Of a DNA stretch of 64,000 nucleotides, positions 1-13,600 are shown piece after piece. The notes under the pieces were generated by a model. That model searched no databases. It was not told where the DNA came from and was given only the letters and a program-made list of their open reading frames with translations. Source of the DNA: Certhia americana (taxonomy: Eukaryota > Chordata > Aves > Passeriformes > Certhiidae); the NCBI GenBank assembly GCA_018697195.1, contig CM031878.1:1964676-2028675 (forward strand), written 5' to 3'. Made by a program: the position numbers and the translations under genes. Positions within the stretch are counted from its first letter, which is position 1. Every line of letters starts with the position of its first letter.

Positions 1-125
1 CAGAGTAGAAAAAACACAATCTTCTTGTAAAAATCTAAAAGTTCTTGCAGGCAAATCATAAATATAGGCACGAAATAGATTCACAGTTTAATTCAACTGT
101 TTTACTCATTCATCTTAAAATTCAG

Positions 126-301
126 CTTGGCAGAACCTGCTTGTGTGTACACCGTATGATGCACTTTCATTCAGCTGTGAACTAGCTTGTGAAGAACTGA
201 CAGACCCACAGGTTTTGTTGCGTGTGGCTTCTGAAATATCTCTTGCTTTGCACCGTGGCCTGCTTTTTATACGGTCTCTGCAATGGAATCCCCAGGAGAA
301 G
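126..301 (+). CDS. EPG5: Probable upstream EPG5 exon (phase to the next exon unresolved)
   Basis: A pyrimidine-rich tract ending in CAG (123-125) opens a frame of 58 codons. It contains the segments ELACEELTDPQ, RVASEISLALH and IRSLQWNPQEK and ends at AAG|GTGTAA. The composition looks like real protein and it lies inside the EPG5 gene body on the gene's strand. It ends at codon phase 0, whereas the next certain exon (1495) needs two bases from its predecessor. Either a short exon of length 3n+2 lies between them unseen, or this segment is an alternative exon or an open stretch by chance. I could not match it to remembered EPG5 sequence. Confidence 0.5.
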
Positions 302-835
302 GTGTAAAGCTTGGTGTATACACCGATTTGACTTCTTGGTATGTTTTCATAACTTTTTTTAAAAAGTTTATTTTCAATCTAGTACAATGAGTGCTTGGAG
401 AAGCGGTTAATGAAATCAGTCATGAGTGAAAATGTTTATGTGCTCCAAGCAAATACATTACTTGGCCTCTCCCTCTGCCCAATTTTAAGGTCAAAGAATC
501 AAACTTGCTGGTATTTATGTTTGCCACTATGATCGTGATAGTTCGGTGTGAGTTAAGTGGAGTCTTGTTAATTGAAAGCTGTTTTTTAAAGGGTTTATTG
601 TACATTTCCTTCTAGAACTGCCGGGGCAACCATTGTCCTGATGGATGTGTGTTGCCAGTGCCTTTTGATACTTAACATTTTGGAACAGGGCCCAGCTTAA
701 TGTGTCCTGGGGTGCAGCTCTAAATTTGATCACAGAACTCAGAGCCTCCACAGGGTTCTCTCTTACGGTGAAAAGAAGCTGAGGCTTGTCTCTTGCTGTT
801 CCTGCTGTCAGGAACCAGGTTTATCCTAGGTCATT

Positions 836-1385
836 TACATCCAGGGTTGGAAAACGCCTTTTAGATTGGTTTTAACCCAGAGTCCAACCCTTTAGCAGAA
901 CCACTGGGTCCACTGCTAAACCATGTCCTCCCGTGTGCCAATCCCAAGCCTTGTGAGCACTTCCACAGAGGTTACTCAGCACTGCCCTAAACCGTCTGTT
1001 GCATTGCCTCACCAAATTTCATGAAAAAAATCCCTAGTCTACTAATCCAACTCTCTCCTAGTGCAACTGAGGCTGTTTTTTGTCTATCACCTGTACTGGA
1101 GCACATCCCGACCCCCCCGCTGTCCCCTCCTGGCGGGAGTTTGTGTCGAGCCACAAGCCCCACTCACCTCCTTTGCTCCACCCCTGAGCCCCTTTCCCAG
1201 CTCCCTCAGCCCCTCCTGGGGCTCCAGACCCTTCCCAGCTCCGTTCCCTGCCCTGGGGCCATGTCACACCTTGGCTAGGACAGCCCAGAGGCCATCAGCT
1301 TCTTCCCCCCCTGAGCACCCCTGGGCCCCTGTCCACTGGCACCAGCACCCCCAGGACCTTTCCTGTGAGGCATCTTTCTGCTTTG
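836..1385 (-). repeat. CR1 LINE fragment, old
   Basis: Diverged CR1 3' region read in reverse: GGGTTGGAAAACGCC, then a GTCCAACC stretch, then a C-rich CTCCCTCAGCCCCTCCTGGGG segment. It fills the intron before the first certain EPG5 exon. Confidence 0.75.
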
Positions 1386-1494
1386 CTTGCTAATTTGTTT
1401 CTCTTACAATAATATCTTCCCTTAACTAAAAGATTACTGAATTAAAATTTTTTATTTTCTAATTTTTTAAACTTGATTTTTCACTTTAAACCAG

Positions 1495-1600
1495 AAATCG
1501 TGTGGACTTCATGTGCCATATGAAACCAAGTGAAAGGAAAAGTTCTTCGTCTGGGAAGGAATCTGGGAACTGGACTCTGGTAGATGAAGGAGGAGAAGAG
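1495..1600 (+). CDS. EPG5: EPG5 exon (first certain exon; LIR motif 1)
   Basis: Encodes [10 protein letters not shown] to VDEGGEE. The first base completes a codon begun upstream and the exon ends at phase 0 before GTACAG. It carries W-T-L-V at 1571-1582, the first of two LC3-interacting-region (LIR) type motifs known in EPG5. Confidence 0.93.
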
Positions 1601-4600
1601 GTACAGCAGATGGCTTCTTTTGTTTCTCTTTGTTTTTCCTTTATTTTTTTCAATAAATAAATATTGTTTTGTTCAAGCTCATTGATCTTTGTGAAATGGA
1701 TGAAGAAAATCTGACTTGTTAAGTTAAAAAATGTGGTTTGAATTTACTTCTATTTTAGTCTTCTTTTATCTCTGTGGTATAACTGTGGAGAGTGGAGCTT
1801 CCAGTAGTGAGTATTAGCAGAGAGAATTCAAATGTTTCAGTTACTCCTGACAAAACTGTAATTAGTACAACAGTGAAGCCCTTTACTGTTGGTTTTACTG
1901 TAAAGCTACTGACAGCACCCATATTTGTCTGTAGGATGAGGATCCTGAGACTAGCTGGATTCTGCTCTTGGAAGATGACTTGATTGCTCTGTTGTCACAG
2001 TTCCCATTTCATGAACTCTTTCAGCAGTTCCTCGGGTTTACGTCTGAAGGTAAATCAGTTATTCTGAGAGAGTTGTTCTTCATTTTGCTTAAGCTAATTA
2101 TATTAGTGACTACCACTGCCAAGAGTGCTGCTGTGTTGTGAAACTCTCTGAGAAAAATAATAATTAACCTGTGCAGCAGCTCGCAGGCTAAAGAGATGAG
2201 ATGGAAGTGTATGTCATGTGTATGGGATAAATGAAAACCTCATAGCAATATGCATGCAAAACATCTCCCTTAGTTTGGATTTGGTTGTCAGTTAGCTCCC
2301 AGAAGTGCTTTCAGAACTGTTTTCCCCCCTTGCCTCTTAGTTGTAATGTTACTGTGATTTTTCTCTGACTTTTTTTTTTCCCCAAAATATCTGTACAAGT
2401 ACATGAAGGTAATTGCTTGCCAGAGGTCTTACTACCTGCATGGTTTATTTGTACTTTCATACTTAGCAGGTATTTATTGTTAATTTCATAAACAAAGCAT
2501 ACATTTCAGTTCACAATATGGTGAATTGTTGCTTTGAGGGCTTGTTAGGTTAGTTAAAAATCCAGAATTCACACTTTTTTTTTTCTCGTATTTTTGTGTT
2601 TCCGTCTTAGGTGCTTATTTTCCTGAAAAAACATCTCCCCAGAAGATGATGAAGATTTTTGCCTTTGCAAACTCCTTAGTGGAACTTCTGTCTGTGGGAT
2701 TAGAAACGTTTAACAGAGCACGGTACCGACAGTTTGTGAAGAGAATTGGTCAGCTGATCAAGTAAGAGAATTTTTTTCTCTGTGGTGTGTTTGAATCTGT
2801 TTCATGCATATATTTATTTGATATTCAGAGCTGCTAAAAAATCCCCAGAACCAACCATCAAACAAAAAACCCAAATCCAACCCAAACAGTTCTCAGGTAG
2901 GTTTTGCTCTGCCATTTGGTTGATTAAGGGTTAGCCAGTCTGGGAATCTGAAATAGGGAATTGCAAAATCTAAATGCTGTGGGTGCAAAGGAGCCAGGTG
3001 AGCTGTGGGAAACCAGGCTGGCTTCCATTGGTGATGTTGTTAGGCTTGTCTTTGGTAGTCACTGAAACCCAACAAACAGAAATTCTTTGAATTTCCCCTA
3101 TCTATAACAGATATTACTGCTTTATTTCTGTTGTTACCCAGAATTGTTTTGGGCTTTTTAATTTGCTCCCTGCAAATTGTCCTATTGTTGCATTAAGTAA
3201 ATGTAATTGAAGCTTAAAAGCTCTTTATTTTTAAATATCTAGTATTCACTCTATATGGCTTCTATGAGTGTATTCTCAAGGGAGAACACAGTCAAATCAG
3301 AAACAAAATCCATCTTTTTCTTTGTGTTGTGGATGTAGCAGTTTTCTCAATGTAATTATTCCTGTGACCTTTCTGTATGTACTGCCATTTCATCCTGTAC
3401 AGTTACCTGAAGGCTCCAAAGATCACACACAAATTAATTTGGTATAACAGAGTATTATGCCTTGTTGGCTTTGAAAACCAAGGAGGGAGAACACAGAAAT
3501 TTGACTGATACAATTTATATGGAAACCTCTGGAACCCGGAGGGCAGAATGTTGGACATGTCTGTTGTGGCTAGACTCTGGTCTGGTAGCCCTTGTCTGTG
3601 TTTTTCTGTGGTGGTGACATACTTAATGACCCTTCCTTGTCTTGTTTTCTCTGCTGTGTAGGATGACACTGTGTCATGTGAGTGATCACTGGGCCCAGTA
3701 TGTTAGTGTCAATAAACAATATGGATCAGTAGAACACCCCTACTCTGTGGAAAAATTGCAACTGGAGTTTGATGAGCTGTTTTTTAGAACTGTTCTACAT
3801 GTTCTGAAGGCAAAAAGGTGGGTAATCCCGTCACTGGCTTAGTTTTGGAGGAGTTGAATACTTAAAACTGGGATTTGGAGTAGCTTTAAATACTTGGAGG
3901 TTTAAACAAGACTGAAATAAGTAGGATTTTTTTCAGTGCATTGGTAGCATCAGGGTGGGGAGGAATTCGTTGAGCAATGAGTTGTAGCAACTGACAGAAG
4001 CTCTGAAATCTTGGTCAGTTCAGAATGAGGTTGGTTCAGAATCTGAGGTGCAGATACACATCCTCACATTCCTAGATCTGTTATACAGCAGAGGTGTGGG
4101 CGAGAGATGTCTCCTTTCAAAATGTTGGGATTTATCAGGGTGGAACTGTTCCTAGCTGCCTCTTCAAATCCAACAGGTTGGGAGTCTGGCTGTTCATGTC
4201 TGAGATGCCTTATGGAACCTTGTCCAGCAGCATGCTTTGGAGGCTCTTCTTTGTTATGCACTGTGCTGAGAATGAGCACCTGGAGCAGCTCTGCTCTACT
4301 CTTCAACCTGCTGACTACAAGCAGAGGCTCAAAGGTAAAATCCCTCCCCTGCAGAACCAATTCTGGTCCATTCAGCTGCTGCTGCATCACCCGTGGGTTT
4401 AACTCTTTGCAGGTTGCCTTGTGAAATGCACCCTTGAGAGCAGGACTGGTCCACTGGCTGTAGAGATGTCTTGGGCAGTTCATGGTTTTCCAGTACCTGT
4501 TTACCCAAATTGTCATTTTAACAGCAATTGATATATTTGCTGTCCTAGTTTTCTCTGTGGCTGCCTCAGACCTGCAAGAGTGACGTGCAGGACGTACCTC

Positions 4601-7600
4601 TTGTGTATTCTTGTATGATTTCCCATCTTGACCTTCAACAGTATTTGGAGAGTGAGGTTTAAATCCTGAAGTACAGACCTCAGTATCACTTAGGATTGTG
4701 GCAATTTTTTGGCTGGGTTTGGTTGTTGGTTTTTTGGTTGGTTTTTTTTTGCCTGGCTGACTGTTGAGCTGCTGATAGTTCCATAAATAACATATTTTTA
4801 GAGTCCTCCTTTTCTTATTCCCACCAAACCTGCTAATTTTGGCTTTAGAAACTCACATTGTGGGATATGGTTTTGTCTCCAACTATGTTTCCTTTATCTC
4901 AAACCTTCTTTTCATGCATTTCTTGTCCTAAGTAACACATTTGATTTTCGTTTCCTCTTGACTTTTGTCCCGTATGGATCTCCACAGTGGACATGGTATC
5001 TTCAGCTATAGCAGAGCTATTTAGTTGGAATGCTAGTTTCCCTCTGCTGCTGCATTCATGGATAATATTTCAGGACTTGATTGACAGAGGGACAGGTAAA
5101 CAAACAAACAAGCAGTTTACTATTCCCTACTTTACAGCTTCTTTGCACTCTTCAGGGTCAGCAAATCTCATTTTTGTCAGTTTTGCTTCTCAGCTGGCTG
5201 GTATCCCAGGTAGCTGTTACCCCATCTACCCAGACTTGATGGAGAAATGGGAGCAAATGGTGATTCTGAGGGGTTACTGAGTATCTTGACTCTGGGCAAG
5301 CTCAGGTAATATTTAAAGCTACAGAAAGAAAGAGAGAGAGATACCAAGACTGTAGTTGTGTGCACTTGAAGGTCTGGTCTGGGAAGTGCTTGCCAGCCAA
5401 AGCAGTAACTGTTACACTGTTTCCATTAGAATGTCTTTATTTCTGGTTTTGCTACAAAATTTTGACTGCAACTATTATGGGTTGCAGTAACAAACAGAGA
5501 TTTTTTTTTTATAAAATGATCTTTTTCAGGCATTGTTTTGCTTCTAGCTAACTTTTATGTTTCAAAGTTCCTGGTATGCTGATGCAGGATTTCTTTATCC
5601 TCTGCATTCTCTGCAGTGAGTTCTGTCAGCATAATGCTGTTTTTCACCAGCGTCTAGACCAGGAATATCAACAGTTCTTTCAGTGAAAGCCATCTAATCT
5701 TCTTAAATATTTTCTTTTAACCGACACTTAAAAAATTAATGCTTAATTTCATGTAATTTCTGGATGACCATGACATCTTGGGAGAGAATCTTTTTTAGTG
5801 GTTTGCTCTCACAAATTAACATTAGAAAAGGGTGGTGAATCTACAGGAGGAAGCAAGCCTTGGTAACTGATGGAAGCTTTAGGCATCAAATCCATAGAGG
5901 GGTGAATAATGCCTCTTTGGGACTACTTAAAAACATTGGCCAGACAAAATTAAGAGAATAAAAACCAGTTACATTTATTGAAGGGCCTTCAGGTACATTT
6001 GGGGCAGACAAAGCCCCACCATGGGCTACCCCCAAAAATGGACAGCAGGTCACGGGTTTTCGTATTTTTGTAAGTTTGGTCCATTTGTATATTGGGATAT
6101 ATATATATATATATATAGGGATATATATTAAATATATAATCTTCCATTTCCAGCTTCAGGTAATGAAGTCATTTACCCCAAGTTTTCTTCCCCCCAATTC
6201 ACTCTTATTTGCATTTCTCAGTGCCTGAGACAGTGAGGTTGGTTCCCATATTTCTTTGATTCCCAGCCCTAGAGAGGAATTGTTTTGTCTTGTTTAGAGC
6301 TGTTTTTCTCCACAATGGAAAAGCAGGAGCTAACACTGTATATGGGGTTTAGAATTATACACTAAAGAATTGCAGGATTACAAATACATGAAAAATATAA
6401 AAGCTAAGGCATCAGGAGCATAATTCCCATTCTAATGAGTGGCATCCCTGCCCAAAGCAGGGATTTGGAACTAGATAATATTTAATATGCCTTTAATCTA
6501 AGGATACTAAGATTTTATTTGTGGTCACAGTTTCCTTGCTGCCAGTATCAAGATTTGAGAAGCCAGTGATTTTTAGGGTGCCCTGAACATGAATTGTAGT
6601 GTGATTAGAGGAAAAGAATAGGGTCAAGTAGCAAGTGGGTGGTAGAGATGTTGTTTCTCCACTATGAGATGATAGGATGTAGGTGGAGTCTCTCTGCTTC
6701 CCTTATTCCTTGTGTCCATCTTCAATCCCAGGCTATGGCTTGGTGTGGGTTTGAGGTCAGTGTGGAGCCCACAGCTGACCCCTTCTCCTCACTGTGGGTC
6801 CCTGCTGTGCCTTTAGGCACAATAATGATATGGTCATTTTTAATGTCCTCCTGCATCCCCTCAAAAAAACCCCAAAAGCATAAGGGGAAACACAGTTGTC
6901 AGTAACTTCTGCCACAAGGATAAAAAAATAGCATTAGGAAATGGAGGTGAATAGATGAGCACCCCCTGTTTGCCCTGCTGTATCTATCAGCACTGTAGTT
7001 TCTCTAACTGCTTGGAAGAAACTTTTTTTCTTAAATTGCACAATCCTCCACCATGCTGTTCCACAAGCTGTTTTGCCTGTACTAGCCTGACCTTCTCAGG
7101 TTGGAGTAGAGTTGCAAAGTTCTTGAAAGCCCTTAAAATAGAATGTAACCTAAGTGTAAGTGTTTGATCACAAGCACACTGAGCACATGCCTGTTCAGGT
7201 TAGGTAGCTGAGTGCACAATGGGTGCTTTTTCTGTATATTCAGCTGCTATGATAAAATCACTGTAAACAGTGTTTGGTGGCATGTTGTGGTTCAGAGAAG
7301 GCAGATTACTCTCCCAAGTTTTTATAGCTCAAATGCTGCTTTCAGTGCTTGTTTTGCTGCATAGGCTCTATTTAAAGTTATTTAGAAAAAATAAAAAAAA
7401 AAAATATTTTAAAGCCCTGTACAGGTTCCTTTGTATCCTTACCTATCCTGTGTTATGCCACACCCTCAGGAACAGAATATATATTTGCTTTTGGCAATAT
7501 CTCTTTTGGGTTTAAAGAGGAGACCTGCCTTGAATTTGAGTGAAAGCATCTCTTAGCCTTCCTGCTTGTGCAGGTTCAGTTCTCTGTTTTCAGAGATAAA

Positions 7601-10600
7601 TTCCAAATGAGTGCATCCAGTATTTTGTCTTGTATTGTATTTGGGAAACTAAAACTGGCCTTTCTTTGTAGCTTTTGGGCATAATTAAGACCGGGGCTAG
7701 ATATTTGCAGAAGTTTTATTTGTAGTTGGCATGAAATGGTCTCCACAGATTGCTTCTCTGGGATTTGAGTGAAAACTATGTAAATGCTGCTGATGTATGT
7801 CCTATTGCACTTGTATCATGTTTCTTTCACTTGACTTTTTTTTCTAGATCCAGAGCATCTTGCACAGTTTGAAAAGTATCTCCAGTCAATGAACTGCTCA
7901 GAAGAAATCTGTCTGCTCACCACATTTGCTCAGATGGCACAAACCAAACGGCCTGATGTTGATGAGGATTTTATTAAAATTGTTGTTTTGGAGATATATG
8001 AGGCGAGTAATGTTACTGGTCCATTCAGGAAAAGAAGGAAAATGTTCCTTTTATTTGTAACAGTGGAATGTGTGAAACCTTCATGGCTTCTGTAGTTTGT
8101 TCTACTGTGGAATTAAAAAAGTGCTACTTTTTAAAAAAGTACTGAATTAAAATTACCTGAAGTACTTGTTTTTTCTGGAAAAAAGAACAGCTTTTCTGTA
8201 AGTAAAGCCAGAATGAAAGAAATAAACAAAAATGTGTTTATTTTCTTTTATTTCTCTCATGCAGGCCTAACTTATAGCTCTGGAATTCCTTATGTGGTAT
8301 TTTTTCTGTTGTTTTTGGTGGGATTTTTTTTAGTGCCTGTGGCTGCGTTGTCCTGGGTTTAGTTTTGCACATATTTATTTTGGCACTGTGACAGAGAACT
8401 TTCCTGGTCTTTTAGGGCAGTCAGTTTCACTTTTCATAGGGGCATTTGTCAACTTTGTCTGGTATGATCAAGAGCAATTTAGCCCTGTGTTTTCTAAAGG
8501 ACATTTTATTTCCTTTGTTAGTGGAGGTCAGCCAGATGCAGTAACTCCTCCCTGTTCATCTTCTCAGGTGTCCTATGTTAGTCTTTCCACAAGAGAGGCT
8601 TTTTCCAAGGTTGGTCGAGAACTCTTGGGAGCCATTGCCAGCATCCACACACAGATTATTTCTGTACTGCTGGACCGGATTCGAGAGACCATTGAGCAAG
8701 TGGGGATGGTAAGTGCTGATGTCTATAATTTAAATTAAATCAGACACCCAGTTAAACCATACCAGGTTGTGTGATAAGACACGGTTTGGTACATAAGGAT
8801 GTGTTAAAGACCTGTCTGTGGGGTTTTTGGTCATACCTCCTTTTCAGATAGCAGGGCACCGTGCTGGCTGTTGTGTGCTGCATACTGATTTGCACTTTCT
8901 GCATTCTCTCCTCAAAGGTTTCTTTGTATCTGTTTAAAGAACTGCCCCTGTACCTGTGGAAGCCTTCTTCCTCCGAGATAGCCCTGATCCGTGACTGGTT
9001 GTTAAATTACAGCCTGACAGCAGTGGAGAATAAACTGGCTTGCATTATTTTGGAAGGGCTGAACTGGGGATTTGGTGAGCATGTAGGTATTGAAAACAGG
9101 AGCCTTGAATCTTCTCACTTTTTTAGAGCAAAAGTTTAACTCAACCTGGGAGTAGAGCAGAATTTCAAAACAGTTAATTGCATGCTTTTATGTTATGGCT
9201 CTACACCTAATGGCGCAAAATGGGAATTTCATAATAATTTTGCAGCACTCTGCCTGTAGAGGACTTGTTTGTGCTGCTTTCTTACAGTGCTGCAGCTGAA
9301 TTTAAGAGATATTTAAGCAGGGATTTTTTTACCTCTCGAAATAAGGAAATAGCTGGCAGGACAATTTTATGAGTCACATGATTAAAATGCTTTTGGCTCC
9401 AGAAACAGAGAAATCTTCCAAAAAATATGTAGGAGACTGGTGTGACTGTAGTTTGCATGCTGGTATCTAGGTATGTTTTTCACAGTGCAAGAAAAGTAAT
9501 AATTGAAATGAGACGTTTCAAAACCCTGAGCATCATTTAAATGATTGGAAATTATTCCATAATATTGGGTTGCTCCAGGAGCTCCATGAGTTCAGGACAT
9601 AATTGAGGGTGAATGCTTTTCAAAGAAAAATAGAAATGGATTGTGGGAATAATGTTACCTGTGCTCAGTGATAGGGGAATTGCTGTGTTTTCGTACAAAA
9701 AACATGGTGATGGGATTTGGTTTTGTTTTCAAGGCAGGAGTTCAAGTGTCTGTATTATGTAATCTAAAATGGCAACTATGGATTTTTGTATTAATTATCA
9801 TATGTTCGTAAAATGCATGGGGAAAGTGAATATTATGATGCCTTTTAAAAAATAACCTAGTTGTTGGGCTTTGTACTGCCCAGTATGAGCCTGGTACTCT
9901 TTAATGTTGAGCTGAATTTTTTTCACTGGGCAGGTTTTTTCCCTGGATTCTGCAATAATTAATTTGAACAGCCCGAAAAAGATTAGGATTTATTTCTCTG
10001 TGGTGCAGCTGAGTGTACAGTTGTTGAGACCTCTTAAATGACTCAAGGTTTTATGTTCTGACACTGTTTTTAGCAGAATACCCTTCACCTGGATCCAGCT
10101 GTCCATTCTGAAGTTGCATTGATGGTCCTAGAAGCATATCAGAAATATCTCTCCCAAAAACCTTATGCTGGGCTGCTTTCTGAAAGCATAAAACAGGTAT
10201 CTTTTCTTCTTGCTTACAAGGAATAACTCGTGCATGGCTATAAATGGGAAGAGCTGCAGCACCTTGTTTTTCTTTTTTTTTTTTTGTTTGTTTCTTCTTC
10301 TTTTTAAAGCTATTCTTTGTCCAAAACTACAATTCCATAACATACCAACACTCAGTGTTGTCTGCACCCACAGAACTGTTTGAAAATACTGTTAGGTTTC
10401 TATTAAATATCTATGTGAGAATCAGAGAATCATAGAATGGTTTAGATAGAAGGAACCTTAAAGCTCATCCAGTCCCGCCCCCTGCCATGAGCAGGGACAC
10501 CTTCCACTATCCCAAGATGCTCCAAGCCCCATCCAGCCTGGTCTTGGGCACTTCCAGGGATCCAGGGGCAGCCCCAGCTGCTCTGGGAAAACTGTGCCAG

Positions 10601-13600
10601 GGCTGCCCACCCTCAAAGCCAAGAATTTATTCCTAATACCTGATCTAAGTCTACTCTCTCTCAGTTTGAAGCCATTCCCCCTTGTCCTGTCACTCCATAC
10701 TCTTATAAACAGTTTCTCTCCATCTTTCTTGATATAGACATTTTCCCACTTGCAGTTTTGTGCATAGTCACAAACTGCTCCTCCTTTACTCGTGCAGAGG
10801 TGGACAGTGCTTGCTAGTGCAAGGCTATTTCTCATTACTGGTGAGCATAAGAGAGGTCACTCCAGCTCTTACCTTATTTGAACACTCAAATATCCCTTTT
10901 GGAGCTTTTGGGCAGTGTTGTGTGACCTGAACACACCACAGACATTTATTAAATTGATTTTACAGTACACTGGACACAGGAAGGGCTAGCTCCAAGTTAC
11001 AGAATGCAAATGGAAGGATAGAAGGATCAAGGATAAAATATCCATTTTGGATATTCCAAACCAGGGACAGTCTAATATACTTTTATTTATTTATTCAGAG
11101 GTTTTAGCATTGTGCAGGGCTTTGTCTTCTTAGCGTTTTTTGTATGATGTTTTCTCCTTGTCTGTGCTTTCTTCCCCCAGCCTTTTCTTCCCACACTCTG
11201 AACGTTCCTTTTTGTCTCTGCTCTGTTCTGACTTGCTCCTCTGCACTACTTAACCATGGTTTGTAGTCTTGTGCCAGCCAAATGAATTCCCTTTTCTTAA
11301 GCCAGTGACAGCCCTAGTTGCCACTTGTGCTGGTGAATCTGTCCTGACTTGCATGAGCCTATAACTAGAATTTGAGAGAAAATAGGGTTCTTGTACCCAT
11401 ACTCAGGGAGGATGAAGTATCTGCATTGACCTCCAGCTCTGCAATTTATACTACTCTGTCAGAACACATACATTTATTTTCCCAGAGATTTATAATTCCT
11501 TGTGATCTAGACATGGTCTTTGTGACAGTCTACATGTGCACATGTGACCCTCCCTGTCCACATACATGACTAAATAGAAGCTGCCAGGTCTTAGGCTTTT
11601 TGTTGACAGACAGTGTTTTTGCGTAGATTTGTCTGTTTCCTTTCACTAGCAGTTTTAAATGCTTTAAACATTATTGAAGGTTGTGTCTGGCTTTTTTTAT
11701 TTTAATTTGAAATTTAATTCAAGGTCAGCATCCAGGTTGGAAAAGTTTAAGTGGACAGTGTAGATTGATAGCATTTACGTAAAGGGATGAGGAGGAAGGA
11801 GAGGGAGGTAGAAATCGAGGCCTCAAGAGGAGAGTGTTTAGATAAACTACATGTCTAAAAAATAATTAATGTTGGTCTAATCCTAGGAGGTGTGGGTTGG
11901 AAGGGACTGCAAATGTCATCCAGTTCTCTTTCCATGGACCAAGTCCCTGACCGGTGCCACACGTGCTGTGTCATGGCTGTGCTTCCTCTCATTCCCTCTC
12001 CTGCTGCTCTGTTCCAGGTCTCCTACCTGGCCAGCATCGTTCGCTATGGGGAAACACCAGAGACTTCCTTCAATCAGTGGGCGTGGAGTTTGATTTTGAG
12101 GCTGAAGCTGCACAGGAATGACCGTGGGGTGCAGCAGAGAGGGCTGGCTGTCCCTGTGTGTGACAGCGCGCTGGACACGGCTGAGTCAGTCACACTGCAC
12201 CCCCTGCTCAAGGCTGTGAAGGCAAACATCCCCATCGGCTGCTACCTGGCACTGGCAATGACCACCCTGGGCCACAGGTGAGAGCTTTTTGGCTGTTGGC
12301 TTTGGTCTCTTTGGGAGCAGCTGCCCAAATGCTGAGCTGGGGGTTGTTAACAGCTTTGTGCCTGTTTAAAGAGTAAAGGACTTGTGAGGCAAGGGATCGA
12401 GCAGCTTGTGGTCTCTTACGAGGGGAGCTGGGCCTGGTTAGTCTGGAGAAGACTGAGAGGATCTCATTAATGCAGACAAACATCTCAAAGGGGCGTCCAG
12501 GGGGTGGTGGACTCTTTTCAGTGGAGTCCAGCTAGCAGATGAGGAGCAGTGACCACAGCTGAAACACAGGAAGTTTCACCTCAACATGGAGAAGAACTTT
12601 ATTATGTTGAAGATAGCAGAGCCCTGGAACAGCTGTTCAGGAAGGTCATAGATTCTCCCTCTGGAGACATTCCAAACCCACCTGGACTCATTCCTTTGTC
12701 TCCTGCTCTGTGTGACCCTTGCAGGGGTTTGGACTGGATAATCCCAAGGTCTTTTTCAGCCTCAGCTTTCTGTGATTCTGTGACTGCAATTTCACAGAAT
12801 CCCAGAATCATTTAGGTTGAAAAAGGCCTCCAAGGTCATCAAGTTCAAGCTGTGACCAATCCCCACCTTGTGACCCAACCCAGAGCACTGAGTGCCACGT
12901 CATTCCTTGGACACCTCCAGGAATGGGGAGTCCACTGCCTCTCCAGGAGCCCATTCCAGTGCTTAATAATCCTTTTTGTGAAGAAATTATTCCCGAATTC
13001 TTTCAAACAACATGCTATTTCCTTTGTTTTGCTAGTTGTATTTTTTTTTGCCTTCTGCACCTTAGAGTCCAGTCATAAGAAATAGTACTGAAACTGGGGT
13101 TAACAATAATTTCTCTGGACAGAAGTAACTTTGAACCACACTTCCTGAAAGGGTTGTTCTAGAGGTAATTAGTTTTATCAGGCAGCACCAAATTCAGAAA
13201 ACAGTGAGGAGAAAAAACTCACTTGAGAATGGTAAATAAAGAACATTTTAAGAGCATTATAAGACCTCTTAGCCATGACTATGTTCCAACACATTCTTTT
13301 CCAGTGCTTTTATCTGGTTTATAGGTCAGGCTTTTGGATATAATCAAATTTTCTTGTTTGAGGTACAAAGCCACACAAAAATTTGATTGGTTCTCACCAG
13401 AACTGTTTTCCCTGAGTCTGTGATCCTTTTGATTATGAGCTATGCTATTCAAAATTTTTGCTAACTTGTTTTCTACTTATAATATTATGTTACTCTTTTA
13501 TGGAAGAATTATCTGGGCTCTCTTCTCCTTCCCCAAGGAAGCCATTTCTTCATAATAAAATTGTGCCATAGGTACTCTGAAGCACTGGAGTAGTTTGAGA

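Noticed and set aside
527..751. 74-codon - strand open frame before the first certain EPG5 exon
   Set aside because: It looks mildly protein-like but has no matching splice sites, family or second exon. I could not support a gene.
6098..6118. AT repeat as a possible promoter or replication signal
   Set aside because: A simple microsatellite inside an intron, with nothing around it supporting a regulatory role.
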